Assembly (NCBI RefSeq): GCF_000374485.1
Contig: NZ_KB894502.1
Span: forward strand, 1 to 64,000
Reading direction: 5' to 3'
Length of the DNA: 64,000 bases
Source: Algicola sagamiensis DSM 14643
GTDB lineage: Bacteria; Pseudomonadota; Gammaproteobacteria; Enterobacterales; Alteromonadaceae
Both the position numbers and the translations under genes were made by a program. The notes below the pieces were generated by a model. That model was given only the letters and a program-made list of their open reading frames with translations. It was not told where the DNA came from and ran no database searches. Shown in pieces: positions 7,884 to 17,304 of this stretch (within the stretch, counting starts at the first letter, position 1; each line of letters opens with the position of its first letter).

Positions 7884-9359
7884 CTAGACCTCTGCAGGAT
7901 GGATCACTTGAACACTGCTGTTATCATGTGAATTCAATTTGGCTTCCATACGTTGCAACAGTTGATCGGCTGACTCTCTATGGTCAAGGATTTCGATGAC
8001 AAATGTCGCGGTCAGTTGAAGATCAAAGACAAATTGATGGGAATCGAAAACATTTCGGATCAGCTCAGCCAATACAACAGAATGAAAAGACTCGATATGC
8101 GGTTGCAATATTAAAAACCGATTATCAGACCAGCGACCCAGTAAAGATTTTTCGTCTAGTTGTTCAGCAATTAACGTGGCGCACTCTTTGAGAAACAGTT
8201 CGCGATGGGATGGAATGATATGATAGCAATTATCTCTAAACTGTTTGATTTCAAATAATATAATCGAGCTTTCTTTTTGACTGTCACGGCACTCCATGAG
8301 TAATGTTTGCAGCTCAAGAAATATTGCATGACTATTGAGTAAGTCTGTAATCGGATCCTGCCTGCGGATCATCGCCATTTTATGTGTAAAGTCTTCGGTT
8401 TTCTGGTTGAGTTCGCTTTGAAGTTGGCGAGTGCGGACAACATAACCCGCAGAGCCTAAAGCCAGTACACACAGCAGAAATATAGATACGCCATATTTCC
8501 AGGGAAACGGCGTTGTTGGTGTCATGCTAGGGATACCTTCCATCCATTGTTGATAGAGCGTTCTTTTCTCAGATTCAGGAATACTATCGAGTGCTTTATC
8601 AAGAATTGAAAGCAGCTCAGGGTGGTCCTGGCGGACACCAATTGATAAAGAAAAATGCTCTTCCCATGTATTGTTGATCTTGAGCGATAACAGCGCGTTT
8701 TCTTGGATTGCATGGTTGAGGACTAGCTCATGGTCTATGTATCCATCGACTTTTTTCGCCGAGACTTTTTGTAATCCTTCTAGAATAGAATCTACATAAA
8801 CCAATTGAATATCAGGGTAATTCTTTGCAAGTAGCTCAGAAATTGCATACCCGCGCACGACAGCAAAAATTCGGCTTGGTTCATCATTAATCCCTTGTAT
8901 GGTTGGGGTGTCAATATGTGTCACGATCACATTGGCCAGGGAGTAATACGGTTGAGTGAAGTTGAGATAAGTGGAACGGTTTTCGGTTTTCATTGCTGCA
9001 ACAAGAATATCGCAGGATTGATCTTTGATCTTTTGAATACTCTCCAGCCATGATGATGTTGGCACCAACTCAAAAGTTAATGGCAGTCGATGATTGATCA
9101 GTTGGATGATTTGAGCGACAAAGCCTCGGTGCTGTTGTTGCTTATCCATCCACTCAACTGGTTTCCAATCTGGATCGATACAATAGTGAACCACTTTTTT
9201 CTGCTGAAAGTAGATGATCTCGGAAGCTGAAAACAAATGAGAAGCATGGTTTGCACTGGTCAGGCTTGTATGTGCCTTTACGCCAAGAGAGAAACTGAAA
9301 GTCAGCCAGACAAAGGCGAACCGTGTGAAAGGCCGCCCCGTATTCTTGTGTGCATGCAT
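7884..9359 (-). CDS. Periplasmic binding domain fused to a degenerate GGDEF domain
   Basis: A 491-residue inner-membrane protein. It has a signal/anchor segment near residues 12-28 and a family 3 solute-binding domain (about 55-275) with the classical PVEWMD, TENRSTYLNFTQPYYS and DGYIDHE signatures. One membrane segment (about 290-308, SIFLLCVLALGSAGYVV) follows, then a cytoplasmic domain with the opening DPITDLLN of diguanylate cyclases. Its active loop reads GRWSDNRF instead of GRWGGEEF, so the acidic catalytic residues are missing and it is probably not a cyclase. As first gene of the operon with the kinase and regulator it likely senses an amino-acid-like ligand and passes the signal by protein contact. 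That role is inference. Confidence 0.85.
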   Translation of the reverse strand: MHAHKNTGRPFTRFAFVWLTFSFSLGVKAHTSLTSANHASHLFSASEIIYFQQKKVVHYCIDPDWKPVEWMDKQQQHRGFVAQIIQLINHRLPLTFELVPTSSWLESIQKIKDQSCDILVAAMKTENRSTYLNFTQPYYSLANVIVTHIDTPTIQGINDEPSRIFAVVRGYAISELLAKNYPDIQLVYVDSILEGLQKVSAKKVDGYIDHELVLNHAIQENALLSLKINNTWEEHFSLSIGVRQDHPELLSILDKALDSIPESEKRTLYQQWMEGIPSMTPTTPFPWKYGVSIFLLCVLALGSAGYVVRTRQLQSELNQKTEDFTHKMAMIRRQDPITDLLNSHAIFLELQTLLMECRDSQKESSIILFEIKQFRDNCYHIIPSHRELFLKECATLIAEQLDEKSLLGRWSDNRFLILQPHIESFHSVVLAELIRNVFDSHQFVFDLQLTATFVIEILDHRESADQLLQRMEAKLNSHDNSSVQVIHPAEV

Positions 9360-9495
9360 GCGATTTCCTGGTACCTGACAGCGAACGGTCCAATGCTAAC
9401 GGTTATTACAGTTAAGAGTCATTGCTATGATATGGTTTCATGTAGAACACATAACCCGGTGATAATTCACGATTTTTATGGATTAGTCAAGTATT

Positions 9496-10722
9496 TTAAC
9501 CTTCCGACATGGCGCTTTCATATGCTTTACTCCAACACATCGAATCATTCAGGCATTGGATGATATGTGCTGGGTCGATATTGTACTGATTGACGATGGT
9601 TTCAACTTCATCCCAATTGCCTTGAAGAAAAGCTTCGCTGGCATCAAGACAACTGGCAAGCTTTCCATGATGGTCGACAAGTGCATCCTTGATGCCTTCA
9701 TCAAGAGGAAGACTGTCCATGATAGTTTTCATTGGACGATCTAAAATGGCATCGATCGTTGAAAACAACCCCATGAGGAAAGCAGCGTCAGATTCTTTAC
9801 GGAGTCCTATGGCTTTTGCCATGTGCTCACAAAAACGAGCACGAACAATCGTCGTTTTGATGAGTTCTGGGGGTTTATTGGGATTGAGTTGTGCGGTAAC
9901 AATGAGGCAAACAAATTTACGGATCTGGTTTTCACCAAGGAATACAATAGCTTGCTTAATTGAAGAGATTTCTTCTGAATGCTGAAACAGACTGGAGTTT
10001 ACAAAGCGAAGCAGTTTATATGTGAGGCCAACATCATTCAGGAAAAACTCTTCTACTTTTTTATAACTAAATTCTGGTTTCATGACCTCAGCATAAATTG
10101 ACATTAAAAAATGTTCCGAAGTCTCAATATCTTTGCCTTCCAAAATTTCTGGTTTACAGAAGAAGTAGCCCTGAAAATAGTCAAATTCTAACGTTTTACC
10201 TTGTCTAAATTCTTCATATGTCTCTACCTTTTCCGCCAGCATTTTGATTTTATATTTACGAAATAACGGAAGCAGTGGTGCGACATCTTTGTAAGGGGTT
10301 TCCATAATATCAACTTTGATGAGCTTGACGAGTGGTAGAAACCTCTCCCAACGATCGTCATATACAAAGTCATCTAGCGCAAGGTGAAATCCTTTATGAA
10401 ATAGTGTTCTAATTAACGAATAAGATTCGTGATTTGGCTCAATTGTTTCGAGGAGTTCAATAATGATGTTTTTATATGGAACCATGTGTACCAAGTGTTC
10501 ACGCAAAGTTTCAATCGGGAAGTTAATTAAGCCTGGCTTATTGTCAGTGATTTCTTCCAATCCAACACTGAGGTAGCTGTTCACGAGCAGTTTTGCTGTG
10601 GCAATATCTGGCGGAACATGGGCAGGAAAACGGTTTTCTTTACCTTCTCGGAAGAGAAGCTCATATGCAATCACTTGTCTGCGACGATTAAAAATTGGTT
10701 GGCGAGCCGTATAAACCTGCAT
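9496..10722 (-). CDS. EAL-HDOD domain signalling protein (YuxH/CdgJ type)
   Basis: A 408-residue cytoplasmic protein with an N-terminal EAL-like domain (about 1-200) and a C-terminal HDOD domain (about 205-395). The EAL signature is YELLFR, LALDDF lacks the following GTG, and the usual AEGVE is AEKVE. These are the typical losses of the EAL-HDOD family, whose members mostly do not hydrolyse cyclic di-GMP but regulate motility or biofilm. The HDOD part shows LLRFVNSSLF and IKQAIVFLGENQIRKF. It lies 137 bp upstream of, and in the same direction as, the neighbouring signalling operon and could be cotranscribed with it. Function inferred from family only. Confidence 0.88.
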   Translation of the reverse strand: MQVYTARQPIFNRRRQVIAYELLFREGKENRFPAHVPPDIATAKLLVNSYLSVGLEEITDNKPGLINFPIETLREHLVHMVPYKNIIIELLETIEPNHESYSLIRTLFHKGFHLALDDFVYDDRWERFLPLVKLIKVDIMETPYKDVAPLLPLFRKYKIKMLAEKVETYEEFRQGKTLEFDYFQGYFFCKPEILEGKDIETSEHFLMSIYAEVMKPEFSYKKVEEFFLNDVGLTYKLLRFVNSSLFQHSEEISSIKQAIVFLGENQIRKFVCLIVTAQLNPNKPPELIKTTIVRARFCEHMAKAIGLRKESDAAFLMGLFSTIDAILDRPMKTIMDSLPLDEGIKDALVDHHGKLASCLDASEAFLQGNWDEVETIVNQYNIDPAHIIQCLNDSMCWSKAYESAMSEG

Positions 10723-10799
10723 AAGTGTATCCTAACTTGGAATTATTTGCTCAGTTCAATGGTTTAACATGCTTAAGAATAGCTACTTCTGGTACAAAT

Positions 10800-10836
10800 G
10801 AAGACTCTCATCCAGAATACTACAGATGAGAGCTTC
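10800..10836. terminator. Hairpin between the binding-protein and EAL-HDOD genes
   Basis: GAAGACTCTCATC (10800-10812) pairs with GATGAGAGCTTC (10825-10836) with one bulged base. It lies 12 bp past the stop codon of the binding-protein gene. The T-run on the minus strand is only three bases, so termination is likely but not certain. Confidence 0.5.
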
Positions 10837-10847
10837 TTAGAGAGTGT

Positions 10848-11633
10848 CTATTTTTTCTCGTATTTTCCTGAAATGAGGTTCATTTCATACTCTTCAAGTT
10901 TGCCTGATTCTTTGAGCTTCTTCAGACCTGTATTGAATGTTGCCAACATTTTCTCAGCTGATTTATTCGCTTTGGAAAAAAGAAGATGACCAGAAGATTC
11001 TACGAGAGGCTTTGGCAAAAAAGTCACGAGGTGCGCAACGTTTTGACCGAAGCTCTTATTGAGTAGACTAAAACCAGCAACAGAACCAATGGGAAATAAA
11101 TCAATACGCCCAGATACCATTTTCTTAAAGTTTGTTTCATCTTTTGCGACAGCCGTGATACTTAGCGTTCTGTTTTTTTGGGCTTCCCAAAATTCTGGTG
11201 TATAAGTGTATCCAATGGTTGCCCCAATTTTCTTTCCTTTAAAATCAGAGAGCTGTTTCCAGTTAGGCATTTGATTTGTTTTTAGGTGAAAGAACACGGT
11301 TTTCTCTGACATCACTGGATCACTGTAGTAAAAGTCCTTTTTACGCTCTTCAGTGACGAACCAAAATGATGTTGCATCAAATTTTCCACTTTTTGCATCT
11401 TCGTAAGCTCTTTTCCAGGGTAAAAACTTAAATGTGACTTGAACACCTTCGTGTTGAAATGCTTCTTTAATCACATGACTAACATAACCATTTTCAATAA
11501 ATGATTTGGAGACCCAAGGAGAGTATTCTCCCGTGGAAATAGTAATTGATTTTTTTGCGAACACTTGTTGAGGAAGGAAGAAGATGCTTAAAGAAAGAAA
11601 CCATAATTTCATGAAATGTGATCGTTTTTTCAT
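10848..11633 (-). CDS. Orphan periplasmic binding protein, SBP family 3-like
   Basis: A 261-residue secreted protein (signal peptide to about residue 26, ending VFA) of the family 3 solute-binding fold. It carries the opening ISTGEYSPW, then FLPWKRAYEDAKSG (PWKRA at 72-76), TEERKKDFYYSDPV, the hinge region DFKGKKIGATIGYTY, and a C-terminal helix with LKKLKESGKLEEY. No permease or ATPase gene is adjacent, so a classical ABC uptake role cannot be assigned. It is one of six similar single-gene proteins in this window and is closest to the one at 52062-52829. A GGGGA ribosome site precedes the ATG. Ligand unknown; a sensory or scavenging role is possible. Confidence 0.85.
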   Translation of the reverse strand: MKKRSHFMKLWFLSLSIFFLPQQVFAKKSITISTGEYSPWVSKSFIENGYVSHVIKEAFQHEGVQVTFKFLPWKRAYEDAKSGKFDATSFWFVTEERKKDFYYSDPVMSEKTVFFHLKTNQMPNWKQLSDFKGKKIGATIGYTYTPEFWEAQKNRTLSITAVAKDETNFKKMVSGRIDLFPIGSVAGFSLLNKSFGQNVAHLVTFLPKPLVESSGHLLFSKANKSAEKMLATFNTGLKKLKESGKLEEYEMNLISGKYEKK

Positions 11634-11786
11634 TGCTAGTCCCCGCCGAATAATGCCATAGAGCTAGGTTGCATGTGATTTAAATGAACGTCTTGGGAAT
11701 TCATTCTGGTCATATTGCATGAATATAAACCAGATGGATAAACCTGACTTAGTACAAAGTATGTACGATTTTAGTGTTTTTGCTTA

Positions 11787-12740
11787 TTATGGTTCTTTTT
11801 TCTGGAGAGGGAACTCTGCCTTTGCATATTGAGAAAAGATGGATTGCGCATCTTGAAGAGAAATTTGAGTAAATCGAACTTTTGTATTGGGATGACATTG
11901 CGCGAGTCTATCGGCATCCATGGGGAGCAAGCTGCCTATCTTCGGGTAGCCACCAACTGTTTGTCGATCACGAAGAAGAATAATCGGTGAACCATTTTCT
12001 GGAATTTGCACAGCCCCATAGCAGTTCCCTTCCGAATACCCCCCAGAAACTTGATGGGAAAGTCCCTCCGCGCTGAGTCGAACAGCCATGCGATCACTCC
12101 AAGCAGTGACCCGAAATTGCGTTTGAAAAAACTGCTGGATCCATAAACGATTGAACAGGTTAAACTGGTCCCCTGGAATGAATCGGAGCACTGGTGCGAA
12201 CTGATATTGTGGTTGAAAACGTTGTAGAAGGCACTGAGCTGTGTATTGGGTCTGTGGTCGGCAGGATAAAAAGTCGTTGGCTTGAATGGATTGCGCTGAT
12301 GGATGAAAACCACCGAGTTGGATCCGTGGAGAAGTCGATCGGCTATTGAGTACTTGAGGGGTTTGCCAACCCCCTTGAACAGCAATGTAGGCCCATTGAC
12401 CTTGGCGACCACCTTTGGTCGTCAAGATGTCACCATGTTTTACCTGAATCGTTTGCCAGGGCTGAACGGGCTGATCATTGAGATGAAAACCAATGTCTGC
12501 ACCAGCAAGCGCAATGTTGAGGTCTGATGTGGCCTGGGCACGAAACCCGAAACCTGCAAGCTCTAGAACGGCAGTGTCCACATCATTATGTAAGAGTTGA
12601 TTGGCGATTGAAAATGCACGGTGATCCATCGGTCCACCAGGGCAAATACCAAGGTGCTGCCAGCCAAAGCGGCCAATATCTTGAATTGTACTTACGGTGC
12701 CTGGTTGGAGCACTTTAAAGCCGAATTGGAGTTTTGTCAT
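11787..12740 (-). CDS. PxpC/KipA-like biotin-dependent carboxyltransferase family protein
   Basis: A protein of about 317 residues covering the whole family length: FKVLQPGTVSTIQDIGRFGW at the start, GGPMDHRAFSIAN, the central ALAGAD strand and the late YSEGNCYGAVQIPENGSPIILLRDRQTVGGYP. Relatives form the PxpBC heterodimer of the ATP-dependent 5-oxoprolinase PxpABC, or KipA of the Bacillus KipI/KipA pair. Neither PxpB nor PxpA is next to it, which is unusual. The start lies in a GTG-ATG-ATG run; the third codon is best spaced from AAAAGG. Family firm, activity uncertain without partners. Confidence 0.85.
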   Translation of the reverse strand: MTKLQFGFKVLQPGTVSTIQDIGRFGWQHLGICPGGPMDHRAFSIANQLLHNDVDTAVLELAGFGFRAQATSDLNIALAGADIGFHLNDQPVQPWQTIQVKHGDILTTKGGRQGQWAYIAVQGGWQTPQVLNSRSTSPRIQLGGFHPSAQSIQANDFLSCRPQTQYTAQCLLQRFQPQYQFAPVLRFIPGDQFNLFNRLWIQQFFQTQFRVTAWSDRMAVRLSAEGLSHQVSGGYSEGNCYGAVQIPENGSPIILLRDRQTVGGYPKIGSLLPMDADRLAQCHPNTKVRFTQISLQDAQSIFSQYAKAEFPLQKKEP

Positions 12741-12807
12741 CATCACCTTTTTTCATCACTATCTGGGTATGGCGAAGCAACCAAGCCTAACAAGAAATGA
12801 CGGATAT

Positions 12808-12833
12808 AAAAAGGGGACGCATAAAGCATCCCC
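12808..12833 (-). terminator. Rho-independent terminator of the SulP gene
   Basis: On the minus strand GGGGATGC pairs with GCGTCCCC (12813-12833, one G-U pair) around a short loop and is followed by five T residues. It lies 57 bp past the transporter's stop codon. Confidence 0.75.
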
Positions 12834-12889
12834 ATAAGGTGACCTAAAAATAGCCGCCAGCAGCGACATTGATGAAAGATCAACAGACC

Positions 12890-14452
12890 TCAAGCAAGCC
12901 TATCATCCGCAACATGGTAAGTTGGGTCCTCTAATTTGTTTGACTCGACTAACCCTTTTGCTTTGATGAGCAATTCTTTACACTCAGGGCTAAGATGCCT
13001 GAGGTGAAGGACTTTATTCTCTGATGTATAACGCTCTGCAAGCGTATCAATCGCCTCAATCCCACTATGGTCGAATACACGAGAGTTTTTAAACTCGACG
13101 ATCACGTCTGGACTGTCATTTTTGACATCAAACTGGTCTAAGAAATCAGTAATTGCACCGAAGAAAAGCGGGCCATTCACTTCATAGACTGTCCAGCCGT
13201 CAGCGTTTGTTTTTCGAGATACTTGAATATGCTTGGCATGCTCCCAGGCAAAAACCAATGCAGAGACAATGACACCGACGACAACCGCAATCGCTAGATC
13301 GGTAAATACAGTCACGGCAGAAACAAGTATGAGAACGAATGCGTCCGCCTTTGGGATCTTTTTAATGATGCGGAAGCTTGACCATTCGAAGGTTGCAATC
13401 ACAACCATAAACATGACACCGACCAATGCTGCTAATGGAATTGCTTCGATGAGTGTTGAAGCAAACAAAATGAAGATAAGCAGAGCGACGGCTGCTGTGA
13501 TCCCAGAAAGACGTGTTCGACCACCGGAACGAATATTGATCATCGACTGACCAATCATGGCACAACCACCCATACCACTGAAAAACCCAGTCACAACATT
13601 CGCAACACCTTGTCCAACACACTCTTTATTACTTTGACCACGTGTCTGCGTAATTTCGTCAATTAAGCTGAGGGTTAAGAGAGACTCAATCAGACCAATT
13701 GCAGCAAGAATGACGGCGTATGGAAGAATAATTTGGAATGTTTCGAGATTAAACGGCACCATTGGAATATGGAAACTTGGTAAACCACCACCGATCTTTG
13801 CAACATCGCCGACAGTTTTTGTATCAAGCCCAAGGCCAATCACGATGAACGAGACAGCGACGATTGCTGCAAGAGATGAAGGAATCGCTTTGGTCAGCTT
13901 TGGCAATGCGAAAATAATACCCATCGTCAAAAAGACGAGGCCAAGCATCAGCAACAATTGATCTTGTGGCATCCAGGCAACATCAATGACGCTGCCTTCA
14001 AGGAATGTTCCTTGTGCCCAACCTGCTTGATCTTTCACGCCAAACTGCCCTAATTGCGCAAGGAAGATCACGATAGCCAAACCATTCACGAAACCAAGCA
14101 TGACAGGGTGGGGAACCATTCGAATAAATTTTCCGAGTTTGAATACACCAGCAAGGACCTGAAGTATCCCCATCAGGACAACGGTCGCGAACAGGTATTC
14201 GACACCATGCTCAACAACAAGACTCACCATTACTACCGCAAGTGCACCTGTTGCGCCAGATATCATACCCGGACGTCCACCGATCAGTGATGTGATCAAG
14301 CCAACAAAGAATGCAGCATATAACCCAACGAGAGGATCAACATGCGCGACGAATGCAAATGCAACGGCTTCTGGAACCAGGGCAAGTGCAACAGTTAACC
14401 CTGAGAGGGTATCATTTTTATATGGGATCAGTTTTTCTACCAGTGAAGCCAT
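12890..14452 (-). CDS. SulP family anion permease with C-terminal STAS domain
   Basis: A 520-residue inner-membrane transporter. The hydrophobic part (about 1-400) has the SLC26/SulP features: [20 protein letters not shown] at the start, [23 protein letters not shown] in the first repeat, and [25 protein letters not shown] near the sixth helices. The C-terminal STAS domain (about 410-510) contains [12 protein letters not shown]. Bacterial relatives carry sulfate, bicarbonate with sodium (BicA) or dicarboxylates (DauA). The substrate cannot be read from sequence and no carbonic anhydrase or sulfur gene is adjacent. It is a single-gene unit with its own terminator. Confidence 0.9.
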   Translation of the reverse strand: MASLVEKLIPYKNDTLSGLTVALALVPEAVAFAFVAHVDPLVGLYAAFFVGLITSLIGGRPGMISGATGALAVVMVSLVVEHGVEYLFATVVLMGILQVLAGVFKLGKFIRMVPHPVMLGFVNGLAIVIFLAQLGQFGVKDQAGWAQGTFLEGSVIDVAWMPQDQLLLMLGLVFLTMGIIFALPKLTKAIPSSLAAIVAVSFIVIGLGLDTKTVGDVAKIGGGLPSFHIPMVPFNLETFQIILPYAVILAAIGLIESLLTLSLIDEITQTRGQSNKECVGQGVANVVTGFFSGMGGCAMIGQSMINIRSGGRTRLSGITAAVALLIFILFASTLIEAIPLAALVGVMFMVVIATFEWSSFRIIKKIPKADAFVLILVSAVTVFTDLAIAVVVGVIVSALVFAWEHAKHIQVSRKTNADGWTVYEVNGPLFFGAITDFLDQFDVKNDSPDVIVEFKNSRVFDHSGIEAIDTLAERYTSENKVLHLRHLSPECKELLIKAKGLVESNKLEDPTYHVADDRLA

Positions 14453-14760
14453 GGGCCTTTGTGTTCCTCTACGTCATCGGAGCTAGAAGTGAATCGTTTG
14501 CGAACCTTACAATACGACTTTAGAGCATCACGAGATGTTGTGAATACTCCTTAGTATAGATTCGGTATGGGGATCCGCTTGATCAGGGCTGTTTTGTATT
14601 TGAAGGTGCTTTTGGTGACCGTTCCACCAACCCTGGCGTTTAAACCGGCGAAATTCTATCGGTTTCAAAGGATTTGTCAATGGCTATTCTCGACAGAGAA
14701 AGCCACTGACCCTGTGTCAGGAGGACACCCTAGGATGAATGTTGAAGACGCAGAAATGAG
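14453..14760. other. Upstream region of the SulP gene, no gene seen
   Basis: About 308 bases that must hold the minus-strand promoter of the SulP gene. A weak dyad AAACCG/CGGTTT (14642-14665) is present. Reading frames here lack ribosome sites and recognisable domains. Confidence 0.4.
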
Positions 14761-14814
14761 GGGCTATCGATATTTCATCAGTCACCGTGTGAATAGGTGA
14801 AATATCGACAGCCC
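14761..14814 (-). terminator. Long hairpin directly after the CPXCG gene
   Basis: A 17-bp stem with one wobble (14761-14777 with 14798-14814) and 20-nt loop abuts the stop codon of the CPXCG protein gene. It lacks a good T-run, so it may stabilise the 3' end of the operon transcript as well as stop transcription. Confidence 0.55.
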
Positions 14815-15014
14815 TAGAATATCTGTTCGTCGTCCCCGTCAATAAATATCTGAATTGTCTGGTGAAGCTCGTCAATATGTAACACAACATGATTGGTGTT
14901 ACAGCAAATTGGACAATCTTCAAAGTAATTTTGGTCGCCACAGGTTGTATCGAACATCATATGAATTGCGTGCCCACAGTGAGGGCAAGTCACGCGTTTC
15001 TCAAATACATCCAT
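14814..15014 (-). CDS. CPXCG motif-containing cysteine-rich protein
   Basis: A 66-residue protein with two probable zinc-binding cysteine pairs: TCPHCGH near the start and DCPICC about 20 residues later, followed by an acidic tail. It matches the small CPXCG family widespread in gammaproteobacteria; no function is established. I chose the ATG at 15014 because GGAGG lies 8 bp upstream. The longer frame to 15029 starts with a TTG that overlaps this ribosome site. It follows the reductase gene by 33 bp, probably as last gene of a minus-strand run, with a long hairpin directly after it. Confidence 0.88.
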   Translation of the reverse strand: MDVFEKRVTCPHCGHAIHMMFDTTCGDQNYFEDCPICCNTNHVVLHIDELHQTIQIFIDGDDEQIF

Positions 15015-15047
15015 TCTGACTTCCTCCAATCAAGGAGAAGGCACTTC

Positions 15048-15770
15048 TTATAAGCTGCGCCCCCCATCAACGGCAATAATCTGGCCGGTAATATAAGGTG
15101 CCTGGTTTACCAAAAATTGCACTGTGTGCACAATATCGTCTGTGGATCCCAGCCGATGCATCGGTATCTCAGCAAGGATAAACTCTTTTTGTGCTTGATC
15201 GAGTTCCTTCTCTGGCCACAGAATTGCACCCGGTGCAATGCCATTTACTCTAATTTTAGGCGCAAACTCTTTCGCAAGCGACTTTGTGAGCATCGCTAGG
15301 CCAGCTTTTGAAGTGCAATAAATGCTGTGCTCTGCCAAAGGAGAATTCGCATGGATATCTATCATATTGATAATACATCCATTGTGTTTTTCCAATAACG
15401 ATTGAAGACTCGTGCTCAGTTGATAGGGCGCTTTGAGATTCACATCCACAAGTTGATGCCATGCTTCACTCTCAAATGATGTTGTTTGATTTGGGTAGAA
15501 TGTCGATGCATTATTGACTAACACATCAAGGCGATCCACACGGAGTTTTACTTCTTCGCAGAGGCGTTGAAGTGCGCCTTCATCACTCAAATCACCTTGG
15601 AGCAGATGAACACTGTTTGGGCGTTGCTCCTCCAAACTTTGAGCGAGCTGTTTCGCTGTTTTTTCTGAAGTTGAATAATGCAGAAGGATAAAAAAACCTG
15701 CTTCATGCAGTGACTCTGCAATCGCCCGGCCAATGCGTTTGGCTCCGCCAGTAATCAGGGCTACTTTCAT
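15048..15770 (-). CDS. Pteridine reductase, short-chain dehydrogenase family (FolM-like)
   Basis: A 240-residue NADPH-dependent reductase of the Rossmann-fold SDR family. The nucleotide-binding motif is TGGAKRIG (7-14), followed by NNAS (86-89). The catalytic set is Asp138, Tyr151 and Lys155 (YCTSK). The usual catalytic Ser is replaced by Asp 13 residues before Tyr, the arrangement of pteridine reductase PTR1 and FolM, supporting reduction of dihydromonapterin or dihydrofolate. The start codon overlaps the stop of the phosphatase gene by 4 bp, so the two are cotranslated. Confidence 0.88.
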   Translation of the reverse strand: MKVALITGGAKRIGRAIAESLHEAGFFILLHYSTSEKTAKQLAQSLEEQRPNSVHLLQGDLSDEGALQRLCEEVKLRVDRLDVLVNNASTFYPNQTTSFESEAWHQLVDVNLKAPYQLSTSLQSLLEKHNGCIINMIDIHANSPLAEHSIYCTSKAGLAMLTKSLAKEFAPKIRVNGIAPGAILWPEKELDQAQKEFILAEIPMHRLGSTDDIVHTVQFLVNQAPYITGQIIAVDGGRSL

Positions 15771-16429
15771 TTCAGCTCCAAATGTGATGTTGTGAGTTCT
15801 GTTAAATTGTTGAGTTTAATATCTGCAAGTGCATATCGAGGATCGTCTTGATGCGCTACTTCTGGCACGACCAAGCATGTCATTTGAGCTGCTTTTGCTG
15901 CGGTCATGCCAACAATCGAGTCTTCTATGGCAAGACAGCAGGTGGGATCAACTTGCAACGCTTGTGCTACATTCAGATAAACTTGTGGGTGTGGCTTTCC
16001 ATAAGGGAGAAACTCTGCGCTACATGTAGCATGAAAGAGAGATGCTAATTCGAATTTCTCAAGCACAGTTTCCATGAGTTGAACAGGCGAAGAGGTTGCT
16101 AGGCCGATTTTCAACTGGTGGGATAGGGCAAGAACAATCGCCGCCCGAAGCCCTGGGAGTAATTGACCTTGTTCACGGATCATATGGATCACTTGCGCAA
16201 CGAGTTGTTGTTCGATGAATTCAGGTGAAGTGTGGGTCACCAGATCAGGATCGCAACGCTCAAACCAATACTGGGCAACAGCGTCTGTGCGCCACCCGCG
16301 TGTTTGTTGACTGAGTACTGGGGTGATATCCAACCCATATTGAGCGAAAACCTGTGCTTCGGCGAGTTGCCACATGGGTTCAGAGTCAATAATGACCCCA
16401 TCCATATCAAATATGACGGCTTGTAACAT
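15767..16429 (-). CDS. hxpB: HxpB/YniC-like HAD phosphatase
   Basis: A 220-residue HAD-IA hydrolase with a helical cap domain. Motif I is FDMDGVIIDSEP (nucleophile Asp8, Asp10), motif II the TSS of GLATSSPV, motif III the Lys of YGKPHPQVYL, and motif IV EDSIVGMTAAKAA. These match 2-deoxyglucose-6-phosphate/hexitol phosphatases such as E. coli HxpB (YniC). It lies between the reductase and the fructosamine kinase. In E. coli yniC is likewise next to yniA, which supports the name. Confidence 0.85.
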   Translation of the reverse strand: MLQAVIFDMDGVIIDSEPMWQLAEAQVFAQYGLDITPVLSQQTRGWRTDAVAQYWFERCDPDLVTHTSPEFIEQQLVAQVIHMIREQGQLLPGLRAAIVLALSHQLKIGLATSSPVQLMETVLEKFELASLFHATCSAEFLPYGKPHPQVYLNVAQALQVDPTCCLAIEDSIVGMTAAKAAQMTCLVVPEVAHQDDPRYALADIKLNNLTELTTSHLELK

Positions 16430-16443
16430 GATTTTTAATACAT

Positions 16444-17304
16444 TTATGACATCAATTGTTTGATGATATTACCTGCTTCATGAACATATTGTCCACGAAA
16501 GAGGATTGCGTGATTGAGTAGGTGATACAGGTTATAAATATTTCGTCTCAGTTCATACCCACTGCTTTTTGGAAAAGTTGCGTAATATCCTTGATAAAAC
16601 TGTGGTGGAAATGGGCCGAATAACTCCGTCATCGCGATATCTGCTTCTGCATCGCCATAATAGCTGGAGGGGTCATAAAATACGGGTTCATTTTCATGAA
16701 ATCCGATATTGCCACGCCATAGATCACCGTGTAGCAACGAAGGCTTCGGCTTATGGTGTCCTAAATAATGCTTGATCACCCCAATGATCTCTTCAATATC
16801 ACCAAATGAATGGCCTTTTTCTTCTAAAATTTGCAGCATCCAGCCAATGCGTTGCTCCGCAAAGAAGATACACCATTTCTTGTGCCAGCCATTCGGTTGG
16901 AGGTTCGTGCCGATATAGTTTTCTTCATCCAGTCCGAAGCACTCTTGCTCATGAATTGCATGGAGTTCTGCCAGCATTTCTCCGGCTTCGCCCCAGCCAA
17001 TATCGCTGTGAGGTTCCAATGGAATATATTCCATGACAAGAAATGACTTATCGAGTGTTGTGCCCGTACAGAGGACTTCAGGGACGCGGATGGTATCCGA
17101 CAACTCCAACTCGTGCAGTGAAAACATCTCCGTTTCAAAAGCCTCAAAAAATGACTTCTGATTGATCTTGATAAACAAAGTCTCATGACGGCTTGAGATA
17201 ACATAGCTTAAGTTGATATCACCGCCACCAATGGCTTGTTTATCTTCAATCGTAAATGTCGTTCCTAATGCATCGGAAATTTGTTCAGCAACCGCATGCC
17301 ACAT
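16444..17304 (-). CDS. Fructosamine kinase family protein (YniA)
   Basis: A 286-residue cytoplasmic kinase of the aminoglycoside-phosphotransferase-like fold. It shows the opening ISDALGTTF, GGDINLSY, the Brenner-type catalytic motif LLHGDLWRGNIGF and the metal-binding YDPSSYYGDAEADIAM. Bacterial members phosphorylate ketosamines (ribulosamine, erythrulosamine) so that glycated proteins can be repaired; YniA of E. coli is the close model. It is 14 bp upstream of the HxpB-like gene, in one operon with it and the reductase. Family assignment is firm; the exact substrate is not. Confidence 0.9.
   Translation of the reverse strand: MWHAVAEQISDALGTTFTIEDKQAIGGGDINLSYVISSRHETLFIKINQKSFFEAFETEMFSLHELELSDTIRVPEVLCTGTTLDKSFLVMEYIPLEPHSDIGWGEAGEMLAELHAIHEQECFGLDEENYIGTNLQPNGWHKKWCIFFAEQRIGWMLQILEEKGHSFGDIEEIIGVIKHYLGHHKPKPSLLHGDLWRGNIGFHENEPVFYDPSSYYGDAEADIAMTELFGPFPPQFYQGYYATFPKSSGYELRRNIYNLYHLLNHAILFRGQYVHEAGNIIKQLMS

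Noticed and set aside
7884-9359. Active diguanylate cyclase
   Set aside because: The GGDEF loop is replaced by a sequence lacking the catalytic acidic residues.
13233-13550. 105-codon plus-strand frame inside the SulP gene
   Set aside because: It is antisense to a well-supported transporter gene; composition is a by-product of the opposite strand.
14567-14800. 77-codon plus-strand frame upstream of the SulP gene
   Set aside because: No ribosome site or domain, and it runs into the long hairpin at 14761-14814.
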